Shown in pieces: positions 1 to 11,949 of a stretch of DNA of 64,000 nucleotides. This DNA is from Ulota crispa (Eukaryota > Streptophyta > Bryopsida > Orthotrichales > Orthotrichaceae), in assembly GCA_963920765.1 (NCBI GenBank), contig OY987246.1, forward strand, positions 18,038,868 to 18,102,867. The letters run 5' to 3'. Each line of letters begins with the position of its first letter. Position 1 is the first letter of the stretch. The translations under genes were made by a program, and so were the position numbers. Below the pieces are notes generated by a model. It was given only the letters and a program-made list of their open reading frames with translations, was not told where the DNA came from and did not search any database.

Positions 1-438
1 ACAATTTTTTTAAATGAATTTCTAATGTGATTTTTCTCAAAGATCTAGTGTACTTGAGGCTCATTCCCAAGAGCCCTCAACACTACATAAACCAAGATTG
101 CAATGGACACCTGTGTACAAAATCTTGAATAGAAAAATCATAATCAATCATTTGCAGAATCAGATTGTTGAAGCTAAAACTAAATTTCAAAAAGAATCTT
201 TCAAAAAAACAAACTACTAAATATAGTAATTTGGTAAAATTTTGTTTAACTTCAAAAATTGGTCAAGAACACATTCTGTCTTCCATGTCATCTTGGGGTT
301 AATGTGGCACAATGATGTTTGGATGAGGTCAATGCTTTGGGCAAGAAAAATGTGTTGAATATTTAAGAATTGACTTTAAAAAAACATTCCATTTAACTAG
401 CTTCAAAATAAAACAAAAAAAGTGGGACTTTAACAAGT

Positions 439-1174
439 GTCAAAGCAAGAAACACTTGTTAGCTTTGTCTCAAACAGCCTAAAACAACCTTAGAACTGAT
501 AGTACTATGAGCTTTTGGAATATTTTTTTTAAAATAAAATAAAATATGGATAATTTGTAAAGCACTTAAAGTAACGTACTTGTGAACATTCAAACCTAGA
601 AAAAAAATTCTAAAAGTTATGCACAAAAATAGAGAGACCAAAAACACCAAGAAATGGAACATTTTGTTTTTTGCTTTTTAGAAAATAGTTAAAAATTTCA
701 AAAAAATAAACTAAGAACTAGACATTTTTTCTAACTTAAAAGTGCACTTTTTCCATCAAATTCATTTTTGGGAAAAATAAATTGTGTTTTGTGCACTTGC
801 TTAAAAGTAGTGCACTTTAGGCACACATAGGAGGTGGATATTTTACTACTTTTGAAAAAACTTTAGTAGGATTGTGTAACTTTAGTACAAGAACTTGTTT
901 GTGAATTTTGGCCTTCATAATTGCATTTCAGGGTCAAAAATAGTACTCAAAACCCCCAAAACGGCCAAAGTAAACACCTAATTGAGGGCTATTTAAAAAT
1001 AGAAAACTAATTTTACAAATAATCAAAAAATCATTAAATATTTTTGACTATTACAAGTACCTTCATTTCAAATTTCAGTAAGAAAAAGTTTATTTTGCAA
1101 AAGCTATAGCCAAAAAACCACTTGCCAAAGACCAAGGGGACAAAAAATAGTACAAGTGTTTCTTGCAATCACTC
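439..1174. mobile_element. Family D MITE-like element, diverged copy
   Basis: Non-autonomous DNA element related to the copies at 10612-11340 and 52201-52934. One end carries GCAAGAAACACTTG followed by a TTTGTCTCAAAC block; the other ends TAGTACAAGTGTTTCTTGC. The interior shares several blocks with the other copies, such as AGTACTATGAGCTTTTG and the region around 940-980 (CAAAACCCCCAAAACGGCCA). No transposase reading frame is visible. Boundaries are approximate. Confidence 0.6.
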
Positions 1175-1407
1175 ACTATCCAAATGTTTTTTATTTTTTG
1201 TTATGAAGGTTGACTTTATCCAAGTATCAATGTAGTAGGTCAAATGTGAGAAATAACAAAAATGTTTGCCAATGTCATTACAAAATATTTTGTACTAATA
1301 CTAGATTCCAAACTTTTTACATGTAGCACAGAATCATAGCAAAAAATTTGTTAGTGAAAATTCTCCCACTGCAATCTGTGTTTCACTTTTATGTGTAGCC
1401 AAATATG

Positions 1408-1777
1408 TTAACCCCTAATCGTCCAAGAGGACAAAAATTGTCCCTTCAATGCCAAAAACACACCCCAAGGGTGGAAAAAAAAATTCAAATTTTTTCTTGA
1501 AAGTGGTAAGAGAGATGTGCCACATCACTGAATGTCAAAAATAGTTGTTTTCAATGCCTCCATATTTTTTAAAACACCAATTTGTAAAAAGATGTACGAG
1601 GCCTTTGCTGCCCTTTTTGTGAGGGCAGGATACACTATTGACTTTTCCTTCTTTTGAGGATAATATTATTTTTGTTGCACACATGCCATAGGCTGTTCAT
1701 TGCACATGAACAGTGCACTCTCCTCAATCTAAGCCCCAGGTTGGCCACGGGTTCAGGGTTAGTCCTTTAAGGGTTAA
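1408..1777. mobile_element. TTAA-flanked piggyBac-like MITE (370 bp)
   Basis: The left end reads TTAACCCCTAATCGTCC and the right end GTCCTTTAAGGGTTAA, so TTAA abuts inverted termini starting CCC. This is the terminal arrangement known for the piggyBac superfamily. It is non-coding and the internal sequence is not shared with the longer copies. See 60178-60523 for the empty-site evidence. Confidence 0.55.
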
Positions 1778-2504
1778 GGAGCAAAATAAGTAAACCAATA
1801 TCCTGAACCACGCTCATGCACAAAAGCGTGACTAATTGTTAAAAGGAAAATCACCTAAATCTGGCTGACAAATTTTAAGGACAAAGCTCATGTTTTAAGG
1901 AATTCTGCTGACAGAGAAATTGACCGGATTCGGTGAATGAATTTGACCTACATTAGAAAATCGCCTCCATTGTAAGATCTTTCATAAGAGGTACTAAAAT
2001 TTGCATTCTAGTTCCAAACTGGGCTTGGAACACACCATTGAACTGGGAGTGAACATTGAGAGCTTTCTAATGATTTGTCATTCATCCAATTTTGATAGAA
2101 ATTCCACAGTTGACACTCCTTTAAAACGTTTGATAAGAGTCAGCAGCCATCACGCCTCAAATTCCATTGGGCACGAGACAATCTTACTCACTCAGTCTAC
2201 TTTTCTTGTCAAGGCATGATTTGTAGATATATGTCTGAAACTTTAGTAAACATAACGTGAAGCCATGAACTAGGAGTTGCATTCCTACATTTTGTTATGG
2301 CATCAACTTTGATATAATGATTGAGGTTTTGAGCACCCAAGTTGTAAAATCTACAAAAACTTAATAACTAGATCTACACAAGTTGTTTTAGTTTTAGTGC
2401 AGCCTTGCACTAATAATGCTAACTTACACTACTTCAAGGAATAAGTGTCTGCTAAACGCAATAAGAAAGTGGTTTATTAGTAACTTAGGTTCAATTATCA
2501 TACT
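1778..2504. other. Intergenic, nothing recognised
   Basis: AT-rich sequence without a convincing gene or paired termini. The 72-codon open frame at 2001-2219 has no domain or splice context. Confidence 0.4.
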
Positions 2505-2874
2505 AAACACAATATTCACTAAATTGGAAAAAAAAATTCCAAACTGTATTTCACCTAAAACCTCTCAGGTGAACTTCAACGTTTAAGGAGGTCAACTTAA
2601 ATGTTTAAGAAGGCAAGTTAAACATAGTAAATGATCTTTGTGTTCAACATTTCAGAAATATTGTTATTTCGTGGAACAAATAGGTCTTGTTCTTGACTTT
2701 TTGGGTAATGAAGAGCATATTTCTGGAAGATTCTTGGCTTCTTGGGTAATAAGGAGCGTATTTTTGGAAGATATATATCTCATTTCATTGGAAAACAATC
2801 AAGTGCACACTTGACAAAAAAAGGCCACAATTCCCAAAAATCCATTTTTTTCTGATTTAATGAATATTGTGTTA
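2505..2874. mobile_element. Family B MITE, diverged
   Basis: Inverted ends AAACACAATATTCACTAAA and TTAATGAATATTGTGTTA match the B terminal consensus (AACACCATATTCATTAAATT). The left interior keeps the B block in which TGTATTTCACC is followed by AAACCTC. Confidence 0.5.
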
Positions 2875-3380
2875 CTATGATTTATATCTTATAGAGTTAT
2901 AGGTGCTATCTCAAATAGTGTGACTCAAGTGGCTAATAATGCAAGGACAATTTGCAACCTAATATCTCAATTAGAATGTGTGAAAAATGTTGCATTACAA
3001 AGGTTGCACCACCAAGTCATTACTCAAAAGATGGAACATGATTGTGGCCAAAATCCGGGCTTAGTGAACAAGGATAGGATACTGCCACAACTTCACATAC
3101 TCAAACAGAAATCACACAAAATAGTGTGAATGAGTGTTGCACTATTCAAAATCTCCCACTAATTGAAATATCTTGTGAGTAGAATTCCAATTAAAATCCA
3201 CCTACGTACAACACTTTCAGGTTTCAGCTACTTCAAAGGCTGATATCCAACATGAAACTTTGCTAATATATTTAAGTCAGATGAAGATTTCCCAAATAAT
3301 ATGATAAGTAGGGTCGCATTTTTATTTACAAAAACTAGGAATATCCAAACTGCTGGCAACCATGAATGCAGAGGAACAGC

Positions 3381-4303
3381 TTAACCCTTTAGAGACCACC
3401 GAATCATATTTTGGTTCAGCAGAGCGGTTTTTGGCCTATACAGTAAAATTATGCAACAATTTGGAAATTGTTCTTGAAGAACACTTGTGGTCACAAGAAT
3501 TTTGCATCCAACCAAAAAAATGGCAATGGAATTGGATATGTGAGTTGATAAATATGGTGTTCATACAGCCTAGCCTCAAAATATGTATCCATATTTGGTC
3601 AAAAATGGATCAAAGCAACAACACAATACATCAAACATCCAAAAAGAATGCAACATTTCAATTGTGTTGTCTTAAAAAAATTCAAATTGCTTATGAAATA
3701 CGCTTGTATTGTTTCTCTATATGGTAGTAGTATAATTGTAATATTTGAAAATCTATTGAAAATGTGCTATCATTTCATCTTTAAAAGTTGTCATCCTACA
3801 TTTAAGGACATTTCTTGATTGTTTTCACCAATTAAATTTTCCATAGCATTTATCAAATTTCTTGTAAAACTATTTTAGGGTAGCAAAGAAAGTGGGATTT
3901 TTGACCCTTTTTGTCCACTTAGCTATACCTTGTGATTACTATTTTTGTCTATTTTGTGTGAAATTGGTCTTATTGGAAAGGTGAGAAACCCAGCTTTCTA
4001 GAAATGTAAGGCTCTTCTCAAGCAAAGCTTGTATGAAGCAGTAAAATCCAAAACCACACAAGCATGAAAAATTAGAGATATTAGAGATTTTCCACTTGTA
4101 GCTCACTTAATCATTATAATATTTCACTTCCAATGGTAGATCCGATGGAGATTTTGATAGTCTATAGAAAATAAGGTGTTCTTGCCATTTATAAGGTTGG
4201 ATTATGCAAACTAGGTTCACATTTGATTCAACTACACATTTCAGTTTACTGCCCTAGTTTCTAGTGGATTTTGTGAAAAAGTGTGTGGTCTTTAAAGGGT
4301 TTA
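3381..4303. mobile_element. TTAA-flanked piggyBac-like element, ~0.92 kb, right end decayed
   Basis: The left end is TTAACCCTTTAGAGACCACC; the right end carries the inverted counterpart GTGGTCTTTAAAGGGTTTA, where the final TTAA has mutated. The 121-codon open frame at 3362-3727 crosses the left end and has no recognisable domain, so it is treated as chance. Confidence 0.5.
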
Positions 4304-4360
4304 GCTATACATCATTGTTTTCCTTTTCATTACCACTAATTTACGTTCTCACAATTTTGC

Positions 4361-4687
4361 AAGGTATGTACACCCATGAGCACCGCTGTCCCTATAACCA
4401 TCACCTTTGAAGTCTTGGAAAATCTGTGGAAGTGCATATATGTTATGACAGGGATGTACAACATACAATCATGAAATCTTGAAAATGGTTATGGGTGCAA
4501 TGGTAGTTTTCTCTTTAAAAATTCACAAATTAATCTCACAGTATCCAAAATTCCAAATAATACATTCAAAAGTGCAAACTCAATATTTTTCTGTTCCTAA
4601 TAGGATCCTATAATTTGCTATAGCTGTTTATTGATACTCATCATATTCAAAACCCTTAGTTTGATGCTTATGGGAGTACATACCTTA
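4361..4687. mobile_element. Family A MITE
   Basis: Termini AAGGTATGTACACCCAT and GGGAGTACATACCTT are inverted repeats. The interior is collinear with the copies at 25831, 43128, 45358 and 55571 (shared blocks include TTCTGTTCCTAATAGGATCC and TTCAAAACCCTTAGTTTGA). No clear target-site duplication. Confidence 0.75.
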
Positions 4688-4862
4688 CATCACAGCTTTG
4701 TGCAAATCATGCACACGAGGAGAAAATATTCCAAATTCAATGAAACAAGCATCATAAATTCACGATTAACTCCTGATCATGATATTTGTTATTTGGGGAA
4801 AAAAACCCATTCTCAAAACCAATTTTGAGTTACTAAATCTTACATTTGTGAGAATGTTTTGG

Positions 4863-5032
4863 TGCGTTACATTAAGGTTTTTTGAATAGTCTTTCAAAAT
4901 ATTTCAACATTGGTGTAAAGTCTTGAAGAAATCATAAAAAAATTCACTCTAAATTTCCAAAAACTTTTTAAAAATGAAAAATTCCCAAATCTCAAAATCA
5001 GTTGTTTTTCCCAAATTAACAAATATCGCGTT
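4863..5032. mobile_element. Family B-related fragment (B2 type)
   Basis: The right end CCCAAATTAACAAATATCGC resembles B termini. The interior matches the B2 elements at 11698 and 26551 (TCTTGAAGAAATCAT, AATTCACT, CTCAAAATC). The left end is eroded. Confidence 0.45.
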
Positions 5033-5034
5033 CC

Positions 5035-5370
5035 TGAAGGATTTGTGTGTTAGTGTTGTGGACTTGGCTCAAAGAGTAGCACCTGCTGAGACTGGGATGT
5101 GAGCGACAAAACTGAAGAGTTTTATTCAGAATGTCACAGCAAGATCGATCTTGGACTCAGGATTACAAATCATCCTGAGACCAACCAAATGACGATCAAC
5201 GACCGAGAACTACTATAGCATCATGCAGCAGCCACTTCCTGCTAGACAGCTTGCTACCTGAAAGCAGCAGAACAGCCCTTTACAGCTGCAAAAAACACCA
5301 CAAAGGCGGTTCAGCGATCTCAAACACTGATCACCACAATATTACTCCCCACCTCGGTAAGGTAACCACC
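5035..5370. repeat. Dispersed repeat T, possibly an LTR fragment
   Basis: Positions 5040-5160 recur in reverse complement at 10195-10375 (GAGACTGGGATGTGAGC, ATTCAGAATGTCACAGCAAG). The far end (5340-5375) reads ATTACTCCCCACCTCGG, a pattern seen next to some plant Copia LTRs, but no primer-binding site, polypurine tract or gag-pol frame was found, so the LTR assignment is a guess. Confidence 0.3.
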
Positions 5371-5399
5371 CCCATACCTAAGGGGTCCCCAAAGTTGAA

Positions 5400-6040
5400 C
5401 CTATTTTTGAGGTGTTACACCACTCATTGTGGATCCAAAGTGGAGCAATGAATGTCACTTGCACAAGCAAATCATACCACATGACATGTGATATTCACTA
5501 AAATGGGAGATTGCGCACCTCCCAAAATAACCAAAGGAGACAAAAAACTTTTCAATTTTAGGTTAGTTTTGAAAGGTTTTATTGCAAATTGCAGTAAAAC
5601 CTTCTAATTTTAAGTCATATATGGAAGGTTTTATGTCAATTTAGCTCAAATTGAGTTGAATTGACATAAAACCTTTTGTCAACATTCCTTTATATTACCT
5701 CTTATTTCAATGGAAAACTCCCATTTTAGTGAATATGAAGGTATGTTAGTTTAGGAGCTAGTTTGGGAGGCTTAGGATTAGGATTGCAAGTACATGGATA
5801 GGAACACATCCAAGTTGTTTCAAGGGTAGTCACCATAGTTTAGAGTCGTTAATAGGGACCCTATGAGTTGCAACTTTGCCCTTTAATATAAAATAATCTA
5901 CAATATTTTTTTTCCACAAAAATTACATTCCATGATAGCTTGTTGAAAGGCTAATTCTTCTGATTTTTTTCTTGAATTTTCCAAGAACTTGAAGTGCCCC
6001 AAATCCTTAAACGCTTGGGTATGGGAATGGCTTCCTTAGT
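5400..6040. mobile_element. Family X element carrying an empty TTAA target site
   Basis: Collinear with 59870-60540: both share GGGACCCTATGAGTTGCAAC and CCATGATAGCTTGTTGAAAG. Here the sequence runs AAATCCTTAAACGCTTGGG without interruption; in the other copy a 346 bp TTAA element sits exactly at that TTAA. This copy is itself interrupted by the small element at 5491-5736. Its left boundary is unclear. Confidence 0.6.
5491..5736. mobile_element. Family W MITE (246 bp) nested in X
   Basis: Perfect inverted termini ATATTCACTAAAATGGGAG / CTCCCATTTTAGTGAATAT. The ends resemble family B (ATATTCATTAAATTGGG). The interior has a second hairpin: AAAGGTTTTATTGC and AGGTTTTATGTCAATT pair with GAATTGACATAAAACC. 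Confidence 0.7.
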
Positions 6041-6179
6041 TAATGTTACGTGAACAATCTCAGGTACTTTGGAAAATGCATGGTGCAAGATGATTGTAGC
6101 TTCAGTGCCATGACTGCCATCCAGCCAAGGTTGTTACTTCAAGTGAGATTTTGCTATGAAATAGCACAGGCAAACACAC

Positions 6180-6455
6180 AAAACAGACTGCACAAGCAGA
6201 CAAACATGTCCTCTCTTGTTTTCGAGGGCATTTTTAGGGTTTTTGACCTGAAAAGAAAAGAACCAAATCATCATTTTTCATTTCTATTATGTGATATGAC
6301 TTTGAATCCATGTTTTGACTTCATAATGACAAATTGACAACAACAAGTGTCATCAACATGTACAAAGTAAGTTTTTTTATCATTTTGTATCATTTTTCAT
6401 AATCAACTATGAGTTGACTTTATTAGACTGATCATGACCTCAATCAAGCACTTTG
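6180..6455. repeat. Dispersed repeat K, reverse copy
   Basis: Reverse complement of the repeat at 19250-19500 and 26460-26960: shared blocks are TTTTTATCATTTTGTATCAT, CAACTATGAGTTGACTTTA and the segment corresponding to AACATGAGATCAAAACATGG. Non-coding. Confidence 0.5.
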
Positions 6456-6460
6456 GATGT

Positions 6461-6857
6461 AAGGTAGCAGCATCCATAAGCGTTGTGTCTCCATGGCCAT
6501 CACGTGACAGTGGCAACGTTAATTAATAAAAAAACAAATGGTTGTGGGTGAGTGAGTGATGGTTATGGGTGATGAAGTGATGGTTGTGGGTGACTAGCAT
6601 GAGGTTTTGAGTACCCATCTCACTATGTAAGAACCAACAAGCCTTGTTTTAGCATCTCTTACACATGGTTCCTACAATTTTAGTGATTTTGGACTTTGAA
6701 AAATCTTTGTGAACAAATGCTTACAATTGGAACCTTGAAATTGATGCTAATATTTTTGATTTCCATTTCCTAACTTACAGTATTTTTTTCAAAGCTAGTC
6801 AATTGTTTTACCTACTCCAAAACCCTTATTTCCACGCTTGTGGGTGCGCCTACCTTA
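6461..6857. mobile_element. Family A2 MITE
   Basis: Ends AAGGTAGCAGCATCCATAAG and GTGGGTGCGCCTACCTTA are A-type termini, but the interior differs from A and is shared only with 13972-14330 (CATCTCTTACACATGGTTCC, GGACTTTGAAAAATCTTT). Confidence 0.7.
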
Positions 6858-7145
6858 TACTCAAGCAGACTGACGGGAGGTCCAATATGATAACCATACT
6901 GAACATATGGTAAAGACCCTCCCGACGTAATTAAGAGCGAGAAAGGCCGGTTAAATAGGACTTACAAATTCCAACAGCAGTTACAGCACGATCGTAGGCA
7001 CCCACAACACCCCCCACCTGAGCGATTGGAATCACTCATCTTGTAGAACAGTTCTGTTCTCACAGCAATAGAAACAGCATGTAGGTCAGTCTCTTCGCGA
7101 ACAGAACCGGGATGTCAGTGTATTATTAGCATAATAGCACATGAA
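6858..7145. other. Intergenic, less AT-rich block, origin unknown
   Basis: Contains CACAACACCCCCCACCTGAG near 7005-7020, similar in style to the block at 5340. It may be a retroelement remnant. No coding frame. Confidence 0.25.
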
Positions 7146-7402
7146 ACGCGTTATTCGTTAAATTGGGAAAAACAGAGATACCATTTTGTATTTCACCTTA
7201 AACCCAAAAAGTCACCTTAAACTATTTTAGAAGGTATCAAATTTAGTTTGAGCCATTAAGATTTTTTCCCTCGCAAATTCCTTCTCTCAGGTGAGGGCAC
7301 GTGTACCAAAAAAAATGTGGTGCGCTAGGTTTCAGGTGGTCCCCTGAAACCTTTAAAAGTCCCAAAATGTAATAATTTTCCCAATTTAAGGAACAACGCA
7401 TT
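7146..7402. mobile_element. Family B MITE
   Basis: Left end CGTTATTCGTTAAATTGGG, right end CCCAATTTAAGGAACAACGC. The internal order is typical for B: ACCATTTTGTATTTCACCTT, AAGATTTTTTCCCTC, GTGAGGGCACGTGTACC. Confidence 0.65.
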
Positions 7403-8086
7403 ATGACAGTGATGACACCAAAGCTCCACCTCTGAAACAAGCAAGAAAAAATCTTGTTTTGACTACATAACAGGTTGTTGACTTTTCTACGCTAATGTGG
7501 TTTTGACCCATTGGCAACCCGTCACCATTGTCACTACAAATTGTAGCTCATAACCTTCTTTCCTTTCAACTTGCTTCCTACATCCTTGAATCATGCATTA
7601 CAAACTTTTGTCAAGGGATTTGCATATGAATTATCTTAGTTTGTTTTAACATGGAAATGTGAGACCTTCAAGAAAAAATCATAGAAAAAATAGACATAAA
7701 TGTTTAACAACTCATGGAGAAAATGTGAAGAATTCTTGAAATGAGACAGAGAAATTTACAAAAAAATTATTATGATGAAGATCAGAGGTTGTGACTGAAA
7801 ATGTACAACCAATTATGTACGGTAACGTATTTGCCACTAGTGCAGCTCATCGGTTATCTAATACATCTTACAGGGGAAACCAGACAACTCAACTTGCCGA
7901 ACTTCAACGATCAAAATATCGGGCACCTTAAGTTCTAAAAGCAGCGCCAAAGGCGACCACCATCGCCATCCCTTTCGAGTCTCGACACCGAAATCTCCAG
8001 TTATCAACTCTAAATCACAACAAACCAAAAGTACCAAGACGGACAGTCCAACCATCCCGTTCATTGTCACCTCCTTTTATAGAATA

Positions 8087-8436
8087 AAACCAGGAAAAGT
8101 TTTGATGGACACCCGTGGAGTTTGCCATATTTGTGTAGATACCCTTGGTTTTTCAGAAATTAATTGCACAAATATCCTTGGGCCGTAATTTTCAGGTGTT
8201 TGTTTTGTTAAGCAAGCTATTGCTTTCATGACCAATGTTAAAACAAGGAGTGCAATAGAACAAAAATGACGCAGCTTACGCACAAGGGAGAAAGAAATGG
8301 CATGCACAATAGTACAAAGGCTGGAAAATTATGGTCCAAGCCTCCAAGGATATTTGTGCAGTTTCTGAAAAGCCAAGGGTATCCATACAAATATGGCAAA
8401 TTTCAGGTGTATCCATAAAAAATTTCCCATAAAACA
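8087..8436. mobile_element. Foldback element S (350 bp)
   Basis: Arms of about 100 bp (8087-8190 and 8320-8436) are imperfect inverted repeats sharing TTTGCCATATTTGT, GATACCCTTGG, TTTTCAGAAA and GCACAAATATCCTTGG. The central part is unique. Open frames here on both strands are by-products of the palindrome. Confidence 0.6.
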
Positions 8437-9924
8437 ACGTGTGCAAAATGCACCAAAACGGACTTGCGCACAGTTTGCAAGAACTGCATGCAGAAAACAA
8501 CTCGTCTCGCGGAACTTCCACGATAAAACTACCATGCACTGCATGGGCATCCTAAAACAGACTCAAGGAGGACTACCTTCACCACCTTTCTTGGAACCCA
8601 AATATTTACGTAAAAACTCCACGTACTTCATGGCAAACCACAAAATGTCGAAACAATCACAGCAAACTCTCGTCAATTTTCTTGTACGGATTTGCATATG
8701 AATTCCTTGTGTACTAAGTCTAACAGGAAAAAATCACAGACAAAATAGTCAGAAATGTTTAACCGCTCACAAGGAAAATGTGAAGAATTCCTGAAACTGA
8801 CAGAGGGAAATTAACAAAAGTTTGCTGTGTGCAAGTAGTACTCTGACTCCATGAGTCCACGCTCTTCGACAATCACAACACAAGCAAATTCTACCGACTG
8901 AATCAAATCCTTAACAAGATTCTTACGGACCTGAACCTTAGTCGCAAATTGGTTGAAAAGCCTGCGATGACATAACAGTTGCAAGAAGGCAATGGTCTTC
9001 GCTGCACTGGATCAATGCTTCTTAAATACTGAACCTACATTCTTGCATAAATATGGTCCAGAGGCACATATATATAATACAGTATCAAGGAGGCGTGATC
9101 CCCGTGACCGACCGTGCGAACATATGGTAACATGACGGTGGTAGAAAAGCACCTGGACTGCCACCTACAGTCAATGAAGATACAGTAAAGCTGGTAGACT
9201 TAAGCCAATAGTAATATAGTATGTCTGTGGTTTGACTGGAAAATCTACAACTCCAATGGGATGCATGTGCTCCTGATTGCTGCATTTGTTTACAACATAT
9301 GGAGCGTGTTCAAAACAACAACGTCCGCAAGGAATAGTTACGCACTGTCTGTAGGAATTCTAACTTGGTGCAAGCCTTCAACATGTAATTCGTAACACTA
9401 CTGGAAAAATGAGATCAAGAGAAGGCCCTCAAGGGAGGTGGCTAGAGAAGTCAAAAGTATTTAAATGTAATGTTTTTTTTCAAATCAAAAAGAGATTAAT
9501 GTCTTATACCCACTTGTAACTCATGATGTAGTACTTCATGAGGATAATTTATTTTCATAATTTTATACTCTCTTTGTTTGATGATTGTTCTTGTTTAATC
9601 GGGAATTCTAATTGTAGTTTATTCTTGTGTCCCACTAGAGGTCTTTGCATTAATGATAGTCTGATAGACTGATAGTCATGTTACAATATTACTTTGCATC
9701 ATCAAATCTTTTTGTCATGTAGCATGGTACATTTGGGTATTCCACACAACATAGAGTCCCTTGTGTAAGTACCTTACCTATGCTTCTCCTACCTTAATAA
9801 ATATGGTAGTGTGTTAAGATTGGGAGGCCTTCTCTCGAACTCACTTTTCCTCTAATGAAGTTTGAAAGCCAATATATCTTTGTGACATGTTTATAATTCA
9901 TACACAATAGTGGTATACAATTTG
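8437..9924. other. Intergenic, no gene recognised
   Basis: Mostly unique, AT-rich. AACACTACTGGAAAAATG near 9394 looks like one end of a CACTA-type element, but no partner end was found. The frame at 9085-9285 has no recognisable features. Confidence 0.35.
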
Positions 9925-10193
9925 CAACACCGTTAATTTAAGAAAAACCTTACATTTTGGGACTTTCAAATTTTGAAATGAAAATTTTAAGAGGTCTCCT
10001 CAAACTTAACTTGTAGCATTTTTTTGTACACGTGTCCTCACCTCAAGTTGAGAGGAAGAATCTGCAAGAGAAAAAATCTAAGTGGCTCAGACTGAATCTG
10101 ATACCTTTGAATTTAGTTTAAGGTAACTTTTTGGATTTAAGGTAGAGTACAAAGTGGGACACCTGATTTCCCAAATTAACGAATATGGAGTTT
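9925..10193. mobile_element. Family B MITE
   Basis: Left end CAACACCGTTAATTTAAG, right end CCCAAATTAACGAATATGG. Interior is in reverse B order, with TTGGGACTTTCAAATTTTGA, GTACACGTGTCCTCACCTC and AAGTGGCTCAGACTGAATC. Close to the copy at 16128. Confidence 0.65.
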
Positions 10194-10194
10194 C

Positions 10195-10375
10195 GCATGT
10201 TTTTAACGTTCCATACCTCACGGTTGGGTTGTTGCAGACATGAGTCCAAAATCGATCTTGCTGTGACATTCTGAGTAAAACTCTTCAGATTTGTTGCTCA
10301 CATCCCAATCTCAGCAGGTGATGTTCTTTGAGCCAAATCCATAACACAAACACACCAATCCTTCAGGGGTTGATT
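10195..10375. repeat. Dispersed repeat T, inverted copy
   Basis: Reverse complement of 5030-5165 (CTTGCTGTGACATTCTGAG, CTCACATCCCAATCTCAGC). It abuts a B element, as does the other copy, which suggests the B element and T moved or were duplicated together. Confidence 0.45.
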
Positions 10376-10553
10376 GTGATGCTCGTTGAATCGATTTTGG
10401 AGTTCCTTTTAACATGACGATGTTCATCAGATTTTGGTAAAATGACGTCAATTTTGGGCCTTTTGGGTGGTTTTGTGTCCTTGAAAGTGAGTATTCAGTA
10501 ACTAGTCATCAACTAATCATTCAATCTGAACGTGAAAGTGTGAAACCCAAAGT

Positions 10554-11555
10554 AACACCATATTCATTAAATTGGGAAAAGGCGATTTTCAAACTAAATT
10601 TTGCCTTAAACGGGTGATTGCAAGAATGACATGTACTACATTCTGTCCCCCTCACCTTTTGTGGCTTGTTTTTTGCTTGTAACTTTTGCAAAAGAAGTCA
10701 TATTGACTTGTTGTTTTAGAGTGAAGTGAACATGCAAGTTATTAACGTTCAATGATTTTTTGGAGTTTTTTAAAATTATTTTGCTATTTTTAAGCAATCC
10801 CCAAATAGGTGTCTACCTTGGCCATTTTGGGGGGTTTTTAGTACTATTTTGGGTCCAAAAAAGCTTTTCTAGGGTTATGAATCAGGGATGTTGTTTATGG
10901 AACATGCTTACATGCATTTGTAGAAGGGTTTTGCAAAATTACAAATTTCATGGCATCTACGTTGTCTCAAAGTGGGCATCTTATCTTCCTTCATTGACAA
11001 AACACAAATAATTCCTCAGCAAAGCAGTTGTACCATGAGAATGTATTTGGGTTCTCAAATGGCTATTTTTTATTTTATTTTTTTGAATAATTTTACTATT
11101 TTCTAAAAAGCAAGAAAGAAATTGGTTTTTTGTTGGTGATTTTGTTTTGTGCAAAACTTTTAGAATAAATTTTTTCTAGGTTTGAATTTTCACAAGTATG
11201 CTATTTTAAGAGCTTCACAAATTTCCCATATTTTATTTTATTTTTAAAATAATTATTTTAAAAGCTCATAGTACTTTAGAATACTACATAGTACTAAGGG
11301 TGTTTGAGACAAAACTAGCAGGTCATTCTTGCAATTACCCAAACCCAAAAGGTTAACTTAAACCAAATTTGAAGCTTTCAAATTTAATTTGACCCACGAA
11401 AATTTTTTCCCTTGCAAATACCTTCGCAAATACCTTCTCTTAGGTGAGGACACATGTACCCAAAAAAGCGCTACAAACATGGTTTTAAGGGATCAACTAA
11501 AATCTTTAAAAATCCCAAAATGTACTCTTTTTCCCAATTTAATGAATATGGTGCT
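10554..11555. mobile_element. Family B MITE split by a nested D element
   Basis: B ends AACACCATATTCATTAAATT (10554) and AATTTAATGAATATGGTGC (to 11555). Removing 10612-11340 restores the usual B order (CCTTAAAC then CCCAAAAGG, then TAGGTGAGGACACATGTACC). The host B element is therefore older than the insertion. Confidence 0.7.
10612..11340. mobile_element. Family D MITE (729 bp) nested in B
   Basis: Terminal inverted repeats GGGTGATTGCAAGAATGAC and CATTCTTGCAATTACCC. AAAC stands on both sides (10608-10611 and 11341-11344), a possible 4 bp target-site duplication. Reverse orientation relative to 52201-52934. The 83-codon frame inside (10760-11011) is not conserved in the other copies. Confidence 0.7.
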
Positions 11556-11697
11556 AAGTCCCAAAATTGTGTTTTTTCCCAAATTATGGTAAATCGTGTT
11601 GTTTTCCCTCGTGAGCATGGTTTGCACAAAGTTGTTAGATACAGAATTAGGAGGACGTAAATCAGCGTTCAAGAAGGAAAACAATGATGTACAGATT

Positions 11698-11940
11698 ATT
11701 ACGCCATTTTGGGAAAAATTCTGACTTTGAGACTCCGGAATTTTTAATTTTTAAGAGTTTTTAGGTGATTTAAATTTTAGAAGTGAATTTTAGGATGATT
11801 TCTTCAAGATCCTACATTAATGATGAAATATCTTGAAGGAGTTATAAGAAAATCACTTTTAATCATCAAAAAATTCTTAAAAAGAAAATCTAAAAATTTC
11901 AAAATTGCATTTTTTCACAAATTAACAAATATCGCGTTTG
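11698..11940. mobile_element. Family B2 MITE
   Basis: Ends ATTACGCCATTTTGGGAAA and ATTAACAAATATCGCGTTT. The interior (GAGTTTTTAGGTGATTT, GAAATATCTTGAAGGAG) is shared with 26551-26817. Confidence 0.5.
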
Positions 11941-11949
11941 CGGAAAAAT

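Noticed and set aside
3362-3727. 121-codon open frame on the + strand
   Set aside because: It crosses the left end of a TTAA element, has no recognisable domain and AT-rich codon use like the surrounding non-coding DNA.
5340-5420. LTR retrotransposon boundary
   Set aside because: Only a sequence style seen near some Copia LTRs; no paired LTR, primer-binding site, polypurine tract or polyprotein frame in the window.
7858-8070. 70-codon minus-strand frame with a hydrophobic N-terminus resembling a signal peptide
   Set aside because: Only a short frame in a repeat-rich area, with no domain, no splice context and no second copy; hydrophobic stretches arise easily by chance.
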